Part shown: positions 26,101 through 35,746 of the stretch, in pieces
Numbering within the stretch: position 1 is the first letter of the stretch
How the letters are laid out: every line of letters starts with the position of its first letter
Assembly (NCBI RefSeq): GCF_023101085.1
Contig: NZ_CP064703.1
Location: 6,386,001-6,450,000 of the forward strand
Source of the DNA: Bradyrhizobium sp. 170
GTDB taxonomy: Bacteria; Pseudomonadota; Alphaproteobacteria; Rhizobiales; Xanthobacteraceae
Length of the DNA stretch: 64,000 nucleotides
Reading direction: 5' to 3'
The notes under the pieces: model-generated
Seen by the model: only the letters and a program-made list of their open reading frames with translations
What the model was told of the DNA's origin: nothing
The model's database searches: none
Translations under genes and position numbers: made by a program

Positions 26101-29100
26101 GGCGACCTGTCGCGCAAGATCACGGTCGACGTGAAGGGCGAAATCCTCGAGCTGAAAAACACCATCAACACGATGGTCGATCAGCTCAACGCTTTTGCCG
26201 GCGAAGTGACGCGCGTCGCGCGCGAAGTCGGCACCGAGGGCAAGCTCGGCGGTCAGGCGCAGGTCCCCGGCGTCGCCGGCACCTGGAAGGACCTCACCGA
26301 CACCGTGAATTTCATGGCCGCCAATTTGACCGAACAGGTGCGCGGCATCGTCAAGGTCGTGACGGCGGTCGCCGACGGCGACCTGAAGCAGAACCTGACC
26401 GTGAAATCGAAGGGCGAAGTCGCGGCCCTTGCCGACACCATCAACAACATGACGGAGACGCTCGCGACCTTCGCCGACCAGGTCACCAGCGTGGCGCGCG
26501 AAGTCGGCGTCGAGGGACGGCTCGGCGGTCAGGCCAACGTGCCCGGCGCCGCCGGCACCTGGAAGGACCTCACCGGCAACGTCAACCTGCTCGCCGCCAA
26601 CCTGACCTCGCAGGTGCGCTCGATCGCCGAGGTGGCGACCGCCGTGACCAAGGGCGACCTGACCCGCTCGATCCAGGTCGACGCCCGCGGCGAAGTGGCC
26701 GAACTCAAAGACAACATCAATACGATGATCGGCAACCTCCGCCTGACGACGCAGGTGAACACCGAACAGGACTGGCTGAAGACCAACCTCGCCAAATTCA
26801 CCAACATGCTGCAGGGCCAGCGCGACCTCACCACCGTCGGCCGGCTGCTGCTGACCGAACTGGCGCCGCTGATCAACGCGCATATGGGCGTGATCTATCA
26901 GACCGAGAGTGCCGACAGCCCGCAGTTGCGCCTGCTCTCTTCCTATGCCGGCGACGGCGCCAATCCGAATCCGCAGGTCGTGCAGTTCGGCGAAGGATTG
27001 ATCGGCCAATGCGCGATGGACAAGCGTCAGCGGCTGGTGGCGGATATCCCGAGCGATACCGCGCCGATCAATTCGGGGCTGCTGCGCGTGATCCCGAAGA
27101 ACATCGTCGTGCTTCCGGTGCTGTTCGAGAACCAGGTGAAGGCCGTGATCGAGCTCTCCTCGATCAGCTCTTTCACCACCTCGCAGATGACCTTCCTCGA
27201 ACAACTGACCGACAGCATCGGCATCGTGCTCAACTCCATCGAGGCCACGATGCAGACCGAGGGACTGTTGAAGCAGTCCCAGCAGCTCGCCGGCGAACTG
27301 CAGACGCAGCAAAAGGAATTGCAGCAGACCAACGACCAGCTCGAACAAAAGGCCCAGCAGCTTGCCGAGCGCAACGTCGAGGTGGAAAGAAAGAACCAGG
27401 AAATCGAACAGGCCCGCCGCGCGCTCGAAGAAAAGGCGACCGAGCTTTCGCTGACCTCGAAGTACAAGTCCGAATTCCTCGCCAACATGTCGCATGAGCT
27501 GCGCACGCCGCTCAACAGCATCCTGATCCTCGGCCAGCAGCTCACCGAAAATCCGGAAGGCAATCTGTCGGCAAAACAGGTCGAATTCGCCCGCACCATC
27601 CACGGCGCCGGCACCGACCTGCTCAACCTGATCAGCGACATTCTCGACCTGTCGAAGATCGAATCCGGCACCGTGACGGTCGATGCCGAGGAGATCCTGA
27701 CGTCGAGCCTCCTGGAGACCGTCGGGCGGCCGTTCAGGCACGAGGCCGATAATCGCCGTCTGTCGTTCAATATCTCGGTCGACGAGAATCTGAGCCGCAG
27801 CATGGTGACCGACTCCAAGCGCCTGCAGCAGGTCCTGAAGAATCTGTTGTCGAACGCATTCAAGTTCACGGCCGAAGGCGGCGTGGAGCTGAACGTATCG
27901 GCCGCCGTCGGCGGCTGGAGCGCCGAACACCCGATCCTCAACCACGCGCCCGCCGTCGTCGCCTTCGAGGTGACTGACACCGGCATCGGCATTCCCCTGG
28001 AAAAGCAGAAGCTGATCTTCGAGGCGTTCCAGCAGGCGGACGCCGGCACCAGCCGCAAATACGGCGGCACCGGCCTCGGCCTTGCCATCAGCCGCGAACT
28101 CGCGGGCCTGCTGGGCGGCGAAATTCACCTGCGCAGCGCGCCCGGCAAGGGCTCTACCTTCGTGCTCTATCTGCCGCTGAAATATTCCGGTCCGACGGTT
28201 GCACCACGGGCCCCTGCCCCGTCGCCCTTCGCGTCAACGCCGGCGCTGCAGGTCGCTGCGACGCAGGAGCGGGTCATCGAGCAGTTGCCGGACGACCGCC
28301 TCAACCTCGAGCCGGGAGACACCATCCTCCTGATCGTCGAGGACGATCCGCATTATGCGCGGGTACTGATCGACCTGGCGCGCGACAAGAGCTTCAAGGT
28401 GCTGGTCGCCAGCCGTGGCGCTGAGGCGCTTGAACTCGCCAAGCAGTTCCAGCCGGCGGCGGTTTCGCTCGACGTCTTCCTGCCTGATATGCTGGGCTGG
28501 ACCGTGCTGAGCCAGCTCAAGCACAATCCGCTGACGCGGCACATTCCGGTACAGATCATCACGCTCGACGAAGACCGTCAGCATGCGCTGGCGCGCGGCG
28601 CGTTTTCCTTCGTCAACAAGCCGACGACGACCGAAGGCGTCAGCGCGGCGCTGTCGCAGATCAAGGAATATGCAAAACCGCGACGCAAGCGCCTGCTGAT
28701 CGTGGAAGACAATGCCGCCGAGCAGATGAGCATCACCGAATTGCTCGGCCACGACGACATCGAGATCCTCACCGCCGACACCGGCGCCGATGCGTTGTCG
28801 ACACTGCGGAACCAGCCGTGCGACTGCGTCGTGCTGGATCTGCGGTTGCCTGACATGAGCGGTTTCGAGGTGCTCGACCGGCTTCGCGACGACGAAGCGC
28901 TATCGAACATACCCGTCGTGGTGTTCACGGGGCGGGAACTATCGGCCGAGGAAGATGCGGAACTTCACACCATGGCGAGGAGCATCGTGGTGAAAGGCGT
29001 CGAGTCGCCGGAACGCCTGCTCGACGAAACGTCGCTGTTTTTGCACCGTGTGATCACGGAATTGCCGGTCGAAAAGCAGAGGATGCTCGAAAAGCTCAAT

Positions 29101-29490
29101 AGTTCCGATGAGGATCTCGTTGGCAAAACTGCACTTCTGGTGGACGACGACGCACGCAACATCTTCGCACTATCGAGCGTGCTCGAACGGCGTGGGATGA
29201 AGGTACTGACAGCGACGACGGGCCACGAAGCCATTGCGCTGGTCGAGTCCACCCCCAATATCGCAATCGTGCTGATGGATATCATGATGCCGCAGATGGA
29301 CGGCTATCAGACCATCGGCGTTATCAGGCAAAACCCGTCCTTCGGACGCCTGCCGATCATCGCGCTGACCGCCAAGGCGATGAAGGGCGACCGCGAGAAA
29401 TGTCTCGAAGCCGGCGCTTCGGACTATCTCGCCAAGCCCGTCAATACCGAGCAGTTGCTGCTCGCGATACGAATGTGGTTACACCGCTGA
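23200..29490 (+). CDS. Giant soluble hybrid histidine kinase with eleven HAMP-type repeats and three receiver domains
   Basis: A 2096-residue cytoplasmic hybrid kinase without transmembrane segments. Residues 1-170 hold two divergent HAMP-like units. Residues 171-1182 are eleven tandem 92-residue repeats ([19 protein letters not shown] to [12 protein letters not shown]), nearly identical also in DNA. A GAF domain follows (about 1195-1360), then a long coiled coil, HisKA with phospho-acceptor His1432 (SHELRTP), HATPase_c (DTGIGIP near 1592) and three receivers starting near 1708, 1830 and 1977. The poly-HAMP layout resembles fungal group III kinases (Nik1/Os-1), which sense osmotic stress; that is family knowledge, the stimulus here is unknown. 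The ATG at 23200 is preceded by GAGGAA. An HWE kinase gene follows after 7 bases. Confidence 0.93.
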   Translation: MSDLSPGASPSVRRVTKPQSPAANGTPDPMQDLLHALQAMRSGDFSVRMTGDHLGIEGKIADTFNEIVAANQRMAQQLEHVGQVVGREGKTRQRVKFDLSSGSWADMEGSVNTLIDDLLWPTREVTRAVAAVAQGDLLQTVKLDVDGRPLGGEFLQSANIVNTMIKQLGVFTSEVTRVAREVGTEGKLGGQAQVPEVTGVWKDLTESVNSMANNLTGQVRNIAEVTIAVANGDLSKKITVDVRGEILQLKEAINTMVDQLRSFASEVTRVAREVGTDGKLGGQAIVPGVAGTWKDLTDSVNAMCGNLTAQVRNIANVTTAVARGDLSRKITVDVRGEILELKDTINTMVDQLNSFASEVTRVAREVGTEGKLGGQAQVPGVAGTWKDLTDNVNFMASNLTAQVRNIADVATAIAGGDLSKKITVNVSGEILQLKETLNTMVDQLNAFAGEVTRVAREVGTEGRLGGQANVLGVAGTWKDLTESVNSMASNLTAQVRNIAEVTTAVANGDLSKKITVDVRGEILELKDTINTMVDQLNAFAGEVTRVAREVGTEGKLGGQANVRGVAGTWKDLTDNVNSMAGNLTAQVRNIAEVATAVAKGDLSKKITVNVSGEILQLKETLNTMVDQLNAFAGEVTRVAREVGTDGKLGGQAEVPGVAGTWKDLTDSVNSMAGNLTAQVRNIAEVATAIAGGDLSRKITVDVRGEILQLKETLNTMVDQLNRFAGEVTRVAREVGTEGRLGGQANVPGVAGTWKDLTDNVNSMAGNLTGQVRNIAEVTTAVAKGDLSKKITVDVKGEILELKNTVNTMVDQLNAFASEVTRVAREVGTEGKLGGQAQVPEVAGTWKDLTDNVNFMASNLTAQVRNIAEVATAIAGGDLSKKITVDVRGEILLLKDTLNTMVEQLRSFAAEVTRVAREVGTEGRLGGQAVVPGVGGTWKDLTDNVNLLAANLTTQVRNIAEVTTAVARGDLSRKITVDVKGEILELKNTINTMVDQLNAFAGEVTRVAREVGTEGKLGGQAQVPGVAGTWKDLTDTVNFMAANLTEQVRGIVKVVTAVADGDLKQNLTVKSKGEVAALADTINNMTETLATFADQVTSVAREVGVEGRLGGQANVPGAAGTWKDLTGNVNLLAANLTSQVRSIAEVATAVTKGDLTRSIQVDARGEVAELKDNINTMIGNLRLTTQVNTEQDWLKTNLAKFTNMLQGQRDLTTVGRLLLTELAPLINAHMGVIYQTESADSPQLRLLSSYAGDGANPNPQVVQFGEGLIGQCAMDKRQRLVADIPSDTAPINSGLLRVIPKNIVVLPVLFENQVKAVIELSSISSFTTSQMTFLEQLTDSIGIVLNSIEATMQTEGLLKQSQQLAGELQTQQKELQQTNDQLEQKAQQLAERNVEVERKNQEIEQARRALEEKATELSLTSKYKSEFLANMSHELRTPLNSILILGQQLTENPEGNLSAKQVEFARTIHGAGTDLLNLISDILDLSKIESGTVTVDAEEILTSSLLETVGRPFRHEADNRRLSFNISVDENLSRSMVTDSKRLQQVLKNLLSNAFKFTAEGGVELNVSAAVGGWSAEHPILNHAPAVVAFEVTDTGIGIPLEKQKLIFEAFQQADAGTSRKYGGTGLGLAISRELAGLLGGEIHLRSAPGKGSTFVLYLPLKYSGPTVAPRAPAPSPFASTPALQVAATQERVIEQLPDDRLNLEPGDTILLIVEDDPHYARVLIDLARDKSFKVLVASRGAEALELAKQFQPAAVSLDVFLPDMLGWTVLSQLKHNPLTRHIPVQIITLDEDRQHALARGAFSFVNKPTTTEGVSAALSQIKEYAKPRRKRLLIVEDNAAEQMSITELLGHDDIEILTADTGADALSTLRNQPCDCVVLDLRLPDMSGFEVLDRLRDDEALSNIPVVVFTGRELSAEEDAELHTMARSIVVKGVESPERLLDETSLFLHRVITELPVEKQRMLEKLNSSDEDLVGKTALLVDDDARNIFALSSVLERRGMKVLTATTGHEAIALVESTPNIAIVLMDIMMPQMDGYQTIGVIRQNPSFGRLPIIALTAKAMKGDREKCLEAGASDYLAKPVNTEQLLLAIRMWLHR
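23710..26745. repeat. Eleven tandem 276-base coding repeats (HAMP units)
   Basis: Eleven in-frame units of exactly 276 bases (92 codons) encode the poly-HAMP stalk. Units 1-9 are highly similar; units 10 and 11 diverge toward the kinase end (for example [12 protein letters not shown]). The regular length makes the array prone to copy-number change by recombination and to assembly collapse. Confidence 0.9.
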
Positions 29491-29497
29491 CCGGCGC

Positions 29498-31000
29498 ATG
29501 CAGATGATGGATCAAGACAAGGTAAACATTCTTCTGGTTGACGATCAGCCGGCGAAGCTGCTCGCCTACGAAGTCATCCTGAAGGAACTCGGCGAGAATC
29601 TGGTCAAGGCCTCGTCCGGGCGCGAAGCGCTTGAGTTCCTGCTCAAGAACGATGTCGCCATCATCCTGGTCGACGTCTGCATGCCGGAACTGGACGGGTT
29701 CGAACTCGCCGCGATGATCCGCGAACATCCCCGCTTCCAGAAGACCGCGATGATATTCATCTCGGCGATACAAGTCAGCGACATCGACCGGCTGCGCGGC
29801 TACGAAATGGGTGCGGTCGATTACGTTCCGGTGCCTGTCGTGCCGGAGGTGTTGCGCGCCAAGATCAAGGTGTTTGCGGAGCTCTATCGCAAGACGCGCC
29901 AGCTCGAGCGCCTCAACGTCGAGCTCGAAGACCGCGTTCGCGCCCGTACCGCCGAACTGGAGGAATCTCACGCAAGACTGCTGGAAAGCGAACAGCGCCG
30001 CAGCCTGGCGATCGCAGCGGGCAAAATGGGGTCCTGGGACTGGGACTGGGTCAACGGCGACTGGATGTGGGACGAGGGCCAGTATCAGATTCTCGGCATC
30101 GAACCCGCCAGCTTCGAACTGACGCCGGCCAACATCCAGGCGCTGTTTCACCCCGACGACGTTCAGGGATTGCACGAGGCGTGGGCGAGCTTCGCCCGAG
30201 GGGCGAAATCATACGAAGCGGAATTCCGCATTGTCCGGCCGAACGGCGAGGTGCGCTGGTGCGCGGGAACGGCAGCGGCGAGCACCGACAAGGGCGGCCG
30301 CGTCATCCGCGTCAGCGGCGTCACCGTCGATATCACCGAACGCAAGCAGGCCGAAGAGCGGCAGACCCTGCTGGCGCGCGAAGTCGATCACCGCGCCAAG
30401 AACGCGCTCGCGCTCGCGCAATCCATCGTCCGGCTGACGCGTGGCGAGAACGTGAAGACCTACATCCGTTCGGTCGAAGGACGGATCAACGCGCTGGCGC
30501 GGGTGCACACCGTGCTTTCGCTGTCGAGCTGGCAAGGCGCCGAAATAGGGAAGCTGATCGAGGAGGAGCTGGCGCCTTATTCCACCGGCGAACAGATCGC
30601 GTTGCGCGGTCCTGAGGTTCAACTCGAGCCGGCAACGGCCCAGACCGTCGCGCTGGCGCTGCACGAACTCGTCACCAATTCGGCAAAGTACGGCGCCCTG
30701 TCGACGCTGTCGGGCCGGCTGTCGGTGAACTGGGAAGACCAGGCGGGCCTTCTCAAGATCATATGGGTGGAGACCGGCGGGCCGCCGGTCGAGAAGCCGG
30801 TGTCGCGGGGGTTCGGAACGCGCAGCGTGATCGCCAGCATCGAGTCGCAGCTCGGCGGCCAGGCGGATTTCGATTGGCGCCCGGAAGGCCTCGTTTGCTG
30901 CCTGTCAGTTCCCTTGCCGCAACGGCAGTTTGGCGCTGATCCGGTCCCGCTCCGCGAGATCGCCGTCGACGGCAACGGCTTGCGGCGCGCCGAGCGGTAA
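29498..31000 (+). CDS. Receiver-PAS-HWE family histidine kinase
   Basis: A 500-residue soluble protein. An N-terminal receiver domain (residues about 9-125) has the acidic pair in LLVDDQ and phospho-acceptor Asp59 (LVDVCMPELDG). A coiled coil and a PAS fold of the PAS_3 type (about 165-285, ending VTVDITERKQAEE) follow. The kinase core is of the HWE class: EVDHRAKNALA with His298 and the later ALHELVTNSAKYGAL, common in alphaproteobacteria. Three close in-frame ATG codons (29498, 29504, 29507) could start it. It lies 7 bases after the giant kinase, so co-transcription is likely and its receiver may take phosphate from it. Confidence 0.92.
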   Translation: MQMMDQDKVNILLVDDQPAKLLAYEVILKELGENLVKASSGREALEFLLKNDVAIILVDVCMPELDGFELAAMIREHPRFQKTAMIFISAIQVSDIDRLRGYEMGAVDYVPVPVVPEVLRAKIKVFAELYRKTRQLERLNVELEDRVRARTAELEESHARLLESEQRRSLAIAAGKMGSWDWDWVNGDWMWDEGQYQILGIEPASFELTPANIQALFHPDDVQGLHEAWASFARGAKSYEAEFRIVRPNGEVRWCAGTAAASTDKGGRVIRVSGVTVDITERKQAEERQTLLAREVDHRAKNALALAQSIVRLTRGENVKTYIRSVEGRINALARVHTVLSLSSWQGAEIGKLIEEELAPYSTGEQIALRGPEVQLEPATAQTVALALHELVTNSAKYGALSTLSGRLSVNWEDQAGLLKIIWVETGGPPVEKPVSRGFGTRSVIASIESQLGGQADFDWRPEGLVCCLSVPLPQRQFGADPVPLREIAVDGNGLRRAER

Positions 31001-31041
31001 CCGGGCGCTTGACGATTGGTTGGCAATGAGAGCCGGACGAG

Positions 31042-31440
31042 CTATCGCGCCGCCGCTGCGACGGCACCGGCCGATTGCCGGAGCGATCCCTGCGCCGCTT
31101 CGATCGCGCACATCAAATCCGGCGGGCGAAACGGCTTCTGCAGACGGACGACATCGGAGACCTCAGGCGTTTCGGACAGAAAGTCCAGCGCGGTCATTCC
31201 GGAAATCGCGACGACAGGCAAACCGGGCACGCGCCCGCGCAACGCTGCAATCAGATCGGAGCCGTTGGTGCCCTGCAGAAAGATATCGACGATCGCAAGA
31301 TCGAAGCTTGCTTCCTCGAACAGCTTCAATGCGGATGCGGCGCTTTCCGCCTCGACGATTTCGAACCGATTGATACGCAGCACGATGGAAATCATCGTGC
31401 GAACGTCGGCCTGATCGTCAACAACAAGCACGCGGGGCAT
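31042..31440 (-). CDS. Single-domain response regulator
   Basis: A 132-residue stand-alone receiver. The acidic pocket is VVDDQ (residues 6-10), the phospho-acceptor is Asp52 (IVDIFLQG) and the conserved Lys is Lys102 (LQKPF). There is no output domain, so it would act by protein contact or as a phosphate shuttle, possibly for the neighbouring kinases. It converges with the HWE kinase gene, leaving 41 bases between their ends. Confidence 0.9.
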   Translation of the reverse strand: MPRVLVVDDQADVRTMISIVLRINRFEIVEAESAASALKLFEEASFDLAIVDIFLQGTNGSDLIAALRGRVPGLPVVAISGMTALDFLSETPEVSDVVRLQKPFRPPDLMCAIEAAQGSLRQSAGAVAAAAR

Positions 31441-31599
31441 CGAAGCCTCCCGGATCGGTCGTGCAGCAGCTTACGTTGAAATTCGTCGATTTCGGCGGTT
31501 CCACAGGGTTTATTCAGCCGGTCGGTAAAGAGGCGGTTACCCTATTGTCGAGTTTTCCTTCCGGCATCGTCCGGTAATATGTCGCCTTGAGTTGATTCC

Positions 31600-31680
31600 C
31601 CCCGAGGCAACGCTAGCGTAGCCTCGGGGCTGCGATTCCAGCGGCGTCGATACCAGCGGCGTCGATACCAACGGCGCCAA
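31600..31680. repeat. Intergenic hairpin followed by short tandem repeats
   Basis: CCCCGAGGC (31600-31608) and GCCTCGGGG (31621-31629) form a perfect 9-base-pair stem with a 12-base loop. Directly after it, a 15-base unit (ACCAGCGGCGTCGAT type) is repeated about two and a half times (31637-31680). The 335-base gap 31441-31775 otherwise shows no gene; it must hold promoters of the divergent receiver and MASE4 kinase genes. Confidence 0.65.
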
Positions 31681-31775
31681 GTATCGGCTGGATGTCCGAC
31701 CGCGCCGGATGCATTGTTTTCGCGCGTTGAAGCTTTTGCCATGGCGCGTTCGCTGCCAGTTTGCCGGAGACGACA

Positions 31776-34559
31776 ATGGGTGACGAGCGCAACATCATCT
31801 TTCTTTCGACCAGGCCGGCGACCCGCCGCGATCGCGCCGCAGCGCTGGTTGTGGTCGGTGTCTCGGCGGTGCTGTTTACAATCGCCGTGCCGTTTGCCAC
31901 GGTGCCGCTTACTCCCGTTCCGGCGTTCATTGCGAGTTATCAATCCGCGCTCGCCATCAACGATCTGATCACGGCCGTTCTGTTGTTTTCGCAGTTTGCC
32001 CTGCTCCGGTCGCGGGCTCTGTTGTTGCTTGCGAGCGGTTACCTGTTCACCGCGGCCGCAGCCATCGTCCACGCCCTGTCCTTCCCGGGCGTGTTCTCTC
32101 CGACCGGACTTCTCAATTCGGGCCCGCAAACAACAGCCTGGCTCTACCAGATCTGGCACAGTGGATTTCCGCTTCTGGCGATTGGCTACGCATTGCTGAA
32201 GGACAGGGATGGCGGCCCCAAAATCAGCGGGTCAGTCGGCCGGGCACTGTTCGGCAGCGTCATCGCCGTCGGTGTTACGCTGTCGGTCGCGACCTGGATC
32301 GTGACCGCCGGGCACGACATCCTCCCCACGCTTCTGAGCGGCGCGCAGGGGCACTTCACCTCCGTCCTGATCGCAATCCTGTCGACCGAGCTCTTTCTCA
32401 GCTTCATGGCGCTGCTGATCCTGTGGTTCCGGCGGCCACACTCGGTGCTCGACATCTGGCTCATGGTCGTGATGTGCGCCTGGCTGTTCGACATCGCGTT
32501 GTCGGGAGTTGTCAACGCGGCAAGGTTCGATCTCGGCTTTTACGCCGGCCGTCTATACGGGCTGTGCGCCGCCAGTTTCGTACTGGGGATCCTCCTGGTC
32601 GATAACGTCGGCCTGCAGGCGAAGCTGGCGCGCCTGCTCGGATCGTTGCGTCTGCAAGCTGCCTCGGAAAGGGACCTCCGCACCGAACGCGAAAGTCTAT
32701 TCAGCGCGGTCGTGGAATCATCCAACGACGCCATCATCACCAAATTGCTTGATGGCACCATTACCGGCTGGAACGGAGCCGCCGAACGTCTGTTCGGCTT
32801 CACGGCGGCCGAAGCGTTGGGCAAGAGCATCAACATCATCGTCCCGCCGGAGCGGCGCGACGAGGTACGCAATATCGTCGAACGGATCGGCCGAGGCGAG
32901 CCGATTGAACATTACGAGACTTCACGCGTGCGCAAGGATGGCAGCACCGTCGACGTTTCGCTGAGCATCTCTCCAATCCGCCTGGCCTCCGGCAAGATCG
33001 TCGGCATCTCCAAAGCCGCGCGCGACATCACCGAAAGCAAGCGGACGCAACAGGCGCTCAGCCAGGAAATCGAGGAACGGCGACGCATCTTCGATTCCTC
33101 GAACGACCTGATCTTCGTGACCGACTCCGCGGGGAATTTCATCCAGGTCAGCCCGAGCGTCACCGCCATCCTCGGCTATCAGCCATCGGACATGGTCGGG
33201 CGCAGCGCGATCGAGTTTATCCATCCCGACGATCTCGAACACACCCGCAGAGAGATGCGGGCGGGGCGACAAGGACAGAGCAAGCGCAATTTCGAGACGC
33301 GCTATGTCAACAAGGAGGGCAAGGCGGTCGCGCTGAACTGGACCGGGAACTGGTCGGAGCCGGTCCGGCGCCACTTCTTCATCGGCCGGGACCTGACCGA
33401 AAAGCAGGCCGCGGAAGCCCAACTGCGCCATGCGCAGAAGATGGATGCGGTCGGCCAGCTCACGGGCGGCGTCGCGCACGACTTCAACAACATCCTGACC
33501 GTGATCACCGGCACCATCGGCATTCTGGAGGAAGCCGTCGCCGATCAGCCCCAGCTCGCCGCCGTCGCCAAGCTGATCGACGAAGCCGCCGAACGCGGGG
33601 CCAACCTGACCAAGCATCTGCTGGCCTTTGCCCGCAAGCAGCCGCTGCAGCCGGTTGAAGTCGACGTCAACGCGCTGGTGCTGGAGTCGGCGAAGCTGCT
33701 GCACCCGACGCTTGGCGAAAACATCGAAATCACGCCGCTATTGGCGGAAGATGCATGGACCGCGCTGGCCGATCCAAACCTGCTTACGACGGCCGTTCTC
33801 AATCTGGCAATAAATGCGCGCGATGCCATGCCCAACGGCGGCAAGCTCGCGCTCGAGACCAGCAACATCTTCCTCGACGAAAACTACGCGGGCATGCACA
33901 GCGAGGTCACGACCGGCAATTACGTGATGATCGCGGTCAGCGACACCGGCTCCGGAATCCCGTCCGCGCTGCTCGAACGGGTATTCGAACCGTTTTTCAC
34001 GACCAAGGAGGTCGGCCGGGGCACCGGCCTTGGCCTCAGCATGGTGTTCGGTTTCGTCAAGCAGTCGGGCGGGCACGTCAAGATCTACAGCGAGGAAGGC
34101 CACGGCACCTCCGTCAAGATCTACCTGCCGCGGGCGACGGGATTGCAGCAGACCACGGCGGAAGTGCTGGTCTCGGCTGACATCGAGGGCGGCAACGAAA
34201 CCGTCCTCGTCGTCGAGGACGATGCGCTGGTGCGCCGCTATGTGATGACCCAGATCGAGAGCCTGGGCTACACCACGCTGGAGGCGGCCAATGCTTCCGA
34301 CGCCTTGCGCTTCATCGACGAGGTCCCCGGCATCGACCTGCTTTTCACCGACGTGATCATGCCCGGCACCATGAACGGGCGCCAGCTCGTCGACGAAGCG
34401 CTGAAGCGGCGGCCGGGCCTCAAGATCCTGTTCACATCAGGATATACCGAGAACGCCATCGTCCATCATGGCCGCCTCGATTCCGGCGTGCTGCTGCTGG
34501 CAAAACCCTACCGCAAGTCCGAACTCGCCAGAATGATCCGGTTCGCGCTTGCCAGTTGA
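31776..34559 (+). CDS. MASE4-PAS-PAS hybrid histidine kinase with receiver
   Basis: A 927-residue inner-membrane hybrid kinase. The N-terminal 280 residues form a MASE4-type sensor with about seven hydrophobic segments (LLLASGYLFTAAAAIVHALSFPG is characteristic). Two PAS domains follow (about 305-420 and 430-545, the first ending ARDITESKRTQQ), then HisKA with His568 (VAHDFNNIL), HATPase_c (DTGSGIP) and a C-terminal receiver with Asp859 (LLFTDVIMPG). The VAHDFNNIL type of dimerisation box is common in rhizobial soluble-PAS kinases. The ATG at 31776 is preceded by GGAGACG. The stimulus is unknown. Confidence 0.92.
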   Translation: MGDERNIIFLSTRPATRRDRAAALVVVGVSAVLFTIAVPFATVPLTPVPAFIASYQSALAINDLITAVLLFSQFALLRSRALLLLASGYLFTAAAAIVHALSFPGVFSPTGLLNSGPQTTAWLYQIWHSGFPLLAIGYALLKDRDGGPKISGSVGRALFGSVIAVGVTLSVATWIVTAGHDILPTLLSGAQGHFTSVLIAILSTELFLSFMALLILWFRRPHSVLDIWLMVVMCAWLFDIALSGVVNAARFDLGFYAGRLYGLCAASFVLGILLVDNVGLQAKLARLLGSLRLQAASERDLRTERESLFSAVVESSNDAIITKLLDGTITGWNGAAERLFGFTAAEALGKSINIIVPPERRDEVRNIVERIGRGEPIEHYETSRVRKDGSTVDVSLSISPIRLASGKIVGISKAARDITESKRTQQALSQEIEERRRIFDSSNDLIFVTDSAGNFIQVSPSVTAILGYQPSDMVGRSAIEFIHPDDLEHTRREMRAGRQGQSKRNFETRYVNKEGKAVALNWTGNWSEPVRRHFFIGRDLTEKQAAEAQLRHAQKMDAVGQLTGGVAHDFNNILTVITGTIGILEEAVADQPQLAAVAKLIDEAAERGANLTKHLLAFARKQPLQPVEVDVNALVLESAKLLHPTLGENIEITPLLAEDAWTALADPNLLTTAVLNLAINARDAMPNGGKLALETSNIFLDENYAGMHSEVTTGNYVMIAVSDTGSGIPSALLERVFEPFFTTKEVGRGTGLGLSMVFGFVKQSGGHVKIYSEEGHGTSVKIYLPRATGLQQTTAEVLVSADIEGGNETVLVVEDDALVRRYVMTQIESLGYTTLEAANASDALRFIDEVPGIDLLFTDVIMPGTMNGRQLVDEALKRRPGLKILFTSGYTENAIVHHGRLDSGVLLLAKPYRKSELARMIRFALAS

Positions 34560-34628
34560 AGCATTCCCGGCGGCTGATATATCCGTGGATGGACCGCCAA
34601 CCTGACGCAGCCCCCACGGACCAGCGCT

Positions 34629-35624
34629 TTGAAAAACCTGCTCACCGATATTGCCGGCGTTCACGTCGGCCACGCCCATGACGCAGCGATCGCCTCCGGC
34701 GTCACCGCGATCATTTTCGATTCCCCTGCGGTCGCCTCGATCGACGTGCGCGGCGGCGGCCCCGGCACCCGTGATGACGCGATGCTCAAACCCGAGAGCA
34801 CGGTCGAGGCGATCGACGCCATCGCGCTTTCCGGCGGCTCAGCGCTCGGACTGGATGCGGCGGGCGGCATACAGGCATGGCTTGCCGAACAGGGCCGCGG
34901 CTTGAGAATCCGCGAGGCGGTTATTCCGATCGTTCCGGGCGCGATCTGTTTCGATCTGCTCAACGGCGGCAACAAGGCATGGGGACGCTTCCCGCCTTAT
35001 CGCGATCTCGCCTACGCCGCCGCGCGCGCGGCGAGCAGCGATTTCGCGCTGGGCAGCGTCGGCGCCGGCCTCGGCGCGACGACAGCCAATTTCAAGGGCG
35101 GCCTTGGCTCCGCTTCCGCGCAAACCGAAGGCGGCGCCATGGTCGGGGCGCTCGCCGTCGTCAACGCCGTCGGCAGCGTGACCGTTGGCGACGGACCATG
35201 GTTCTGGGCGGCGCCGTTCGAAACAGCCAACGAATTTGGCGGACGCGGACTGCCGCCCGCGTTCACGCAGGACATGCTGAGCGCACGCCTCAAGGGCGGC
35301 CCGGCTGCGGCGTCTTCGGAAAACACCACGCTGGTGGTCGTGGTCACGGACGCCATACTGACAAAAGCGCAGGCCAAACGGCTGGCGATGATCGCGCACA
35401 CCGGCATGGCGCGCGCCATCTATCCCGTCCATGCCACGACCGATGGCGACGTTGTGTATGCCGCCGCGACCGGCAAGCAGCCGATCGATCCGCGGTTCGG
35501 CCTCACCGAACTCGGCATGGTGGCGGCCAACACCGTTGCACGCGCAATCGCACGCGGCGTCCATAGTGCGACCGCGCTACCCTTTCTGGGTGCGCTACCG
35601 GCGTGGGGCGATCGCTTCGGTTAG
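34629..35624 (+). CDS. P1 family peptidase (DmpA/BapA type, N-terminal nucleophile hydrolase)
   Basis: A 331-residue member of peptidase family S58 (DmpA-like aminopeptidases), which are made as a precursor and cleave themselves before the nucleophile. Conserved segments are LTDIAGVHVGH at the start, VRGGGPGTRDDAML (about 40-53), LSGGSALGLDAAGG and the processing site region SSENTTLVVV with Thr233/Thr234. The start codon is a TTG at 34629 in a weak ribosome-binding context. Family members release N-terminal D-amino acids or beta-peptides; the real substrate is unknown. No operon partner. Confidence 0.9.
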   Translation: MKNLLTDIAGVHVGHAHDAAIASGVTAIIFDSPAVASIDVRGGGPGTRDDAMLKPESTVEAIDAIALSGGSALGLDAAGGIQAWLAEQGRGLRIREAVIPIVPGAICFDLLNGGNKAWGRFPPYRDLAYAAARAASSDFALGSVGAGLGATTANFKGGLGSASAQTEGGAMVGALAVVNAVGSVTVGDGPWFWAAPFETANEFGGRGLPPAFTQDMLSARLKGGPAAASSENTTLVVVVTDAILTKAQAKRLAMIAHTGMARAIYPVHATTDGDVVYAAATGKQPIDPRFGLTELGMVAANTVARAIARGVHSATALPFLGALPAWGDRFG

Positions 35625-35698
35625 AGCATGGTCCGGAAAAGTGGGTACCGGTTTTCCCTCGGGACAAACGCGAAGCGTTTGCCCGGGAGACCATGCTC
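35624..35698. repeat. Intergenic palindromic repeat (GAGCATGGTC family)
   Basis: It begins GAGCATGGTCCGGAAAAGTG and ends GGGAGACCATGCTC, with an inner hairpin AAACGCGAAGCGTTT. This is a fourth palindromic family, widespread in Rhizobiales. It follows directly on the peptidase stop codon. Confidence 0.85.
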
Positions 35699-35746
35699 AA
35701 GGCTAAGAACTACCGCAGTCCGAAGGGATCTCGCCGGGTCTCGTGT

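Noticed and set aside
23710..26745. Regular repeats considered as a CRISPR-like or satellite array
   Set aside because: Units are 276 bases, in frame and code for HAMP-type helices; there are no spacers.
25909..28128. 739-codon minus-strand frame inside the giant kinase gene
   Set aside because: It mirrors the HAMP repeats and kinase domain on the other strand; the periodic sequence arises from the tandem repeats.
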